From: Chloroflexota bacterium
Lineage (GTDB): Bacteria; Chloroflexota; Dehalococcoidia; SM23-28-2; RBG-16-64-32
Direction of reading: 5' to 3'
NCBI GenBank assembly: GCA_022563285.1
Contig: JADFNQ010000087.1
Location: 1-6,196, forward strand
Length of the DNA stretch: 6,196 nucleotides
Shown here: in pieces, positions 4,877 to 6,196 of the stretch
Layout of the letters: every line of letters begins with the position of its first letter
How positions within the stretch are numbered: the stretch's first letter is position 1
Translations under genes and position numbers: made by a program
The notes under the pieces: generated by a model
Seen by the model: the letters and a program-made list of their open reading frames with translations, nothing else
The model's database searches: none
Told to the model about the DNA's origin: nothing

Positions 4877-5479
4877 CTACAGCGCTTCCTTCGTGCTGGG
4901 GATCTCGCCCGCGATCCGCGGGTCGATAGTCACGGCCTGCCGCAGCGACAGCGCCAGCGCTTTGAACCCGGCCTCCACCCGGTGATGGTCGTTCTCGCCC
5001 GCCAGCTCCCGCACGTGCAGGTTGAGCCGGCCCTCGCTGGCGAATGCGGCCAGGAAGTGCTCAATGTTCTCTGTGGGGAGCTGCCCCAGCAGCTCCCGCT
5101 CGAATTTGAACTGGATGCCGGCGTGGCCGCGGCCGCCCAAGTCCACCGCCACCAGCACCAGCGCCTCGTCCAGGGGCACGATCGCGTGCCCGAAGCGGGC
5201 GATGCCCCGCCGCTCGCCCAGCGCCTGGTCCAGCGCCTGCCCCAGCACCAGCCCCACATCCTCCACCAGGTGGTGTGGGTCGCGCTCAATGTCGCCCTTC
5301 GCCTCCACGGTTATGTCGAACAGGCCGTGCCGGGCCAGCTGCTCCAGCATGTGGTCCAGCATGCCGATGCCGGTGGACACCTGATAGCGGCCGCTGCCCT
5401 CCAGCGTCAGCTCCACCGATACGTCCGTCTCCCGCGTCTGTCTGCGTACGACGGCCCTGCGGGCACTCGCGTCAGACAA
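4877..5479 (-). CDS. hisB: Imidazoleglycerol-phosphate dehydratase
   Basis: HisB dehydrates imidazole glycerol phosphate to imidazole acetol phosphate, the sixth step of histidine synthesis and the one before HisC; it is a manganese-dependent 24-mer. This is the single-function form, about 200 residues. Starting at TTG 5479-5477 the protein begins MSDASARRAVVRRQTRETDVS, which fits the family N-terminus, and GGAG (plus coordinates 5486-5489) lies six bases upstream. The frame stays open further upstream only as a shadow of hisC. Metal and active-site segments are GIGMLDHMLEQLARHGLFD (37-55), DPHHLVEDVG (67-76) and GENDHHRVEAGFKALA (161-176). The C-terminal PSTKEAL has Glu where PSTKG is common. 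The start overlaps the hisC stop by eight bases, implying translational coupling. Confidence 0.95.
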   Translation of the reverse strand: MSDASARRAVVRRQTRETDVSVELTLEGSGRYQVSTGIGMLDHMLEQLARHGLFDITVEAKGDIERDPHHLVEDVGLVLGQALDQALGERRGIARFGHAIVPLDEALVLVAVDLGGRGHAGIQFKFERELLGQLPTENIEHFLAAFASEGRLNLHVRELAGENDHHRVEAGFKALALSLRQAVTIDPRIAGEIPSTKEAL

Positions 5480-6196
5480 CGGCGGCTCCGATCTCAGCCA
5501 GCGCCTCCACCAGGCGGTCCGTGTCCTTCGGCCGGCCCACGCTGAACCGCAGGCAGCCGCGCACGCCGGGCGAGTCGAAGTGGCGCACGAGCACCCCTCG
5601 CTCCCGGAGCTGCGCCTGCACCTCCGTCGCCGAGCGGCCCTCCACCTGGCAGAGCAGGAAGTTGGCGCGCGAGGGGTAGACACGCAGCCAGGGGAACCCG
5701 GTCAGGCGCTCCGCCATACGCTCCCGCTCGTCAACGATCAGCTTGACGTTTTCGGTCAACGCTGCCCTGTCCTCGAGGGAAGCGAGCACCGCCGCCTGCG
5801 CCGCCACGTTCATGTTGTAAGGCATCTTAATCTTGCGTATGGTTTCCGCCACGGCAGGGGAAAACACCCCGTATCCCGCTCTCAACCCCGCCAGCCCCGC
5901 CCACTTACTGAACGTCCGCGTCACAATTAGGTTATCGTGCTCAGCCGCCAGCGCCAGGAAGCTGCCATCCGCGAACTCCGCATACGCCTCGTCTACCAGG
6001 ACCACCGCATCGTGCGCGAGGAGCCGCTCCAACTCCTCGATAGCGACGGCGTTGCCCGTCGGGTTGTTCGGCGAGGCGAGGAAGATCAGCTTGGCGCCGG
6101 CCGCCAGCGCCTTCTCCATCGGCTCAAGGTCCAGCATGAAGTCCTCGCGGCGGGGAACCTCCACGACCTGCGCGCCATAGGTGCGGGCGACAAACT
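5472..6196 (-). CDS. hisC: Histidinol-phosphate aminotransferase, C-terminal two thirds (cut by window edge)
   Basis: HisC is a PLP-dependent fold-type I aminotransferase that moves an amino group from glutamate to imidazole acetol phosphate, directly after HisB. The frame runs open from the right edge to the TGA at 5474-5472, giving about 241 residues of a usual 350-370. It enters as FVARTYGAQVVEVPRREDF, so the start is outside. Visible motifs are LASPNNPTGN (the Asn-Pro substrate/PLP loop), VLVDEAYAEF (Asp and Tyr contacting the PLP ring) and TRTFSKWAGLAGLRAGYG, whose Lys, codon at 5906-5904, is the PLP-binding residue. Near the end, LRFSVGRPKDTDRLVEAL contains the conserved Arg that binds the substrate carboxylate or phosphate. 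Family assignment is firm; HisC rather than a related aromatic aminotransferase is supported by the overlap with hisB. Confidence 0.95.
   Translation of the reverse strand, partial: FVARTYGAQVVEVPRREDFMLDLEPMEKALAAGAKLIFLASPNNPTGNAVAIEELERLLAHDAVVLVDEAYAEFADGSFLALAAEHDNLIVTRTFSKWAGLAGLRAGYGVFSPAVAETIRKIKMPYNMNVAAQAAVLASLEDRAALTENVKLIVDERERMAERLTGFPWLRVYPSRANFLLCQVEGRSATEVQAQLRERGVLVRHFDSPGVRGCLRFSVGRPKDTDRLVEALAEIGAAVV
5486..5489 (-). promoter_or_regulatory. Shine-Dalgarno that decides the hisB TTG start
   Basis: On the minus strand GGAG precedes TTG (5479-5477) by six bases, inside the last codons of hisC. No ATG or GTG in the hisB frame lies between here and the conserved RETDVSVEL segment, so this site makes TTG the most probable start and suggests coupling to hisC translation. 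Confidence 0.65.

Noticed and set aside
4982..5545. Plus-strand open frame of 187 codons opposite hisB
   Set aside because: It is a His/Gln/Leu-rich shadow of hisB with no recognisable motif, while hisB is complete on the other strand.

Overview
The window is a densely packed, high-GC bacterial chromosome segment carrying purine and histidine biosynthesis genes. Hand counts give 65-75% GC in sampled stretches of the core genes (1441-1500, 3181-3240). I cannot name the organism with confidence. The GC content, the long ADE1-like PurC and the PPOX/F420-type and DinB-fold neighbours would fit a Chloroflexota-like lineage, but that is inference only.

Layout, left to right. (1) The 3' end of a small cupin gene (1-203, +). 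(2) A 173-base leader rich in inverted repeats (204-376), then complete purB (377-1681, +). (3) A lower-GC island (about 53-55% in sampled stretches) between purB and purC. It holds a REPtron-like unit, a RAYT tyrosine transposase (1707-2171) bracketed by two inverted GTAG-hairpin REP sequences (1678-1701 and 2162-2185), followed by an unrecognised gene (2220/2239-2625) whose 5' part looks frameshifted. (4) purC (2638-3543, +). (5) A near-consensus sigma70-type promoter (3550-3578) driving a PPOX/F420-type flavin-fold gene (3609-4025), a DinB-fold gene (4039-4560) and purS (4565-4822), with gaps of 13 and 4 bases. (6) A short convergent intergenic region with a palindromic dispersed-type repeat (4841-4863). 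(7) On the minus strand, hisC (cut by the right edge, 6196-5472) overlapping hisB (5479-4877), which most likely starts at TTG behind a good Shine-Dalgarno.

PurB (adenylosuccinate lyase), PurC (SAICAR synthetase) and PurS (small subunit of FGAM synthase) serve the same de novo IMP/AMP pathway. Their run is broken twice, by the REPtron island and by the PPOX-DinB pair, and purS has no purQ or purL after it here. HisC and HisB catalyse adjacent steps of histidine synthesis.

The least ordinary observations are the REPtron, whose left REP supplies the purB stop codon and whose right REP contains the transposase stop codon, with one compensatory base-pair swap between the two hairpins, and a CTT TGA sequence identical to the core of the RF2 +1 frameshift site, placed where a well-led short ORF would join the unknown gene. 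No CRISPR array, tRNA or rRNA was seen, and no wholly new multi-gene system.
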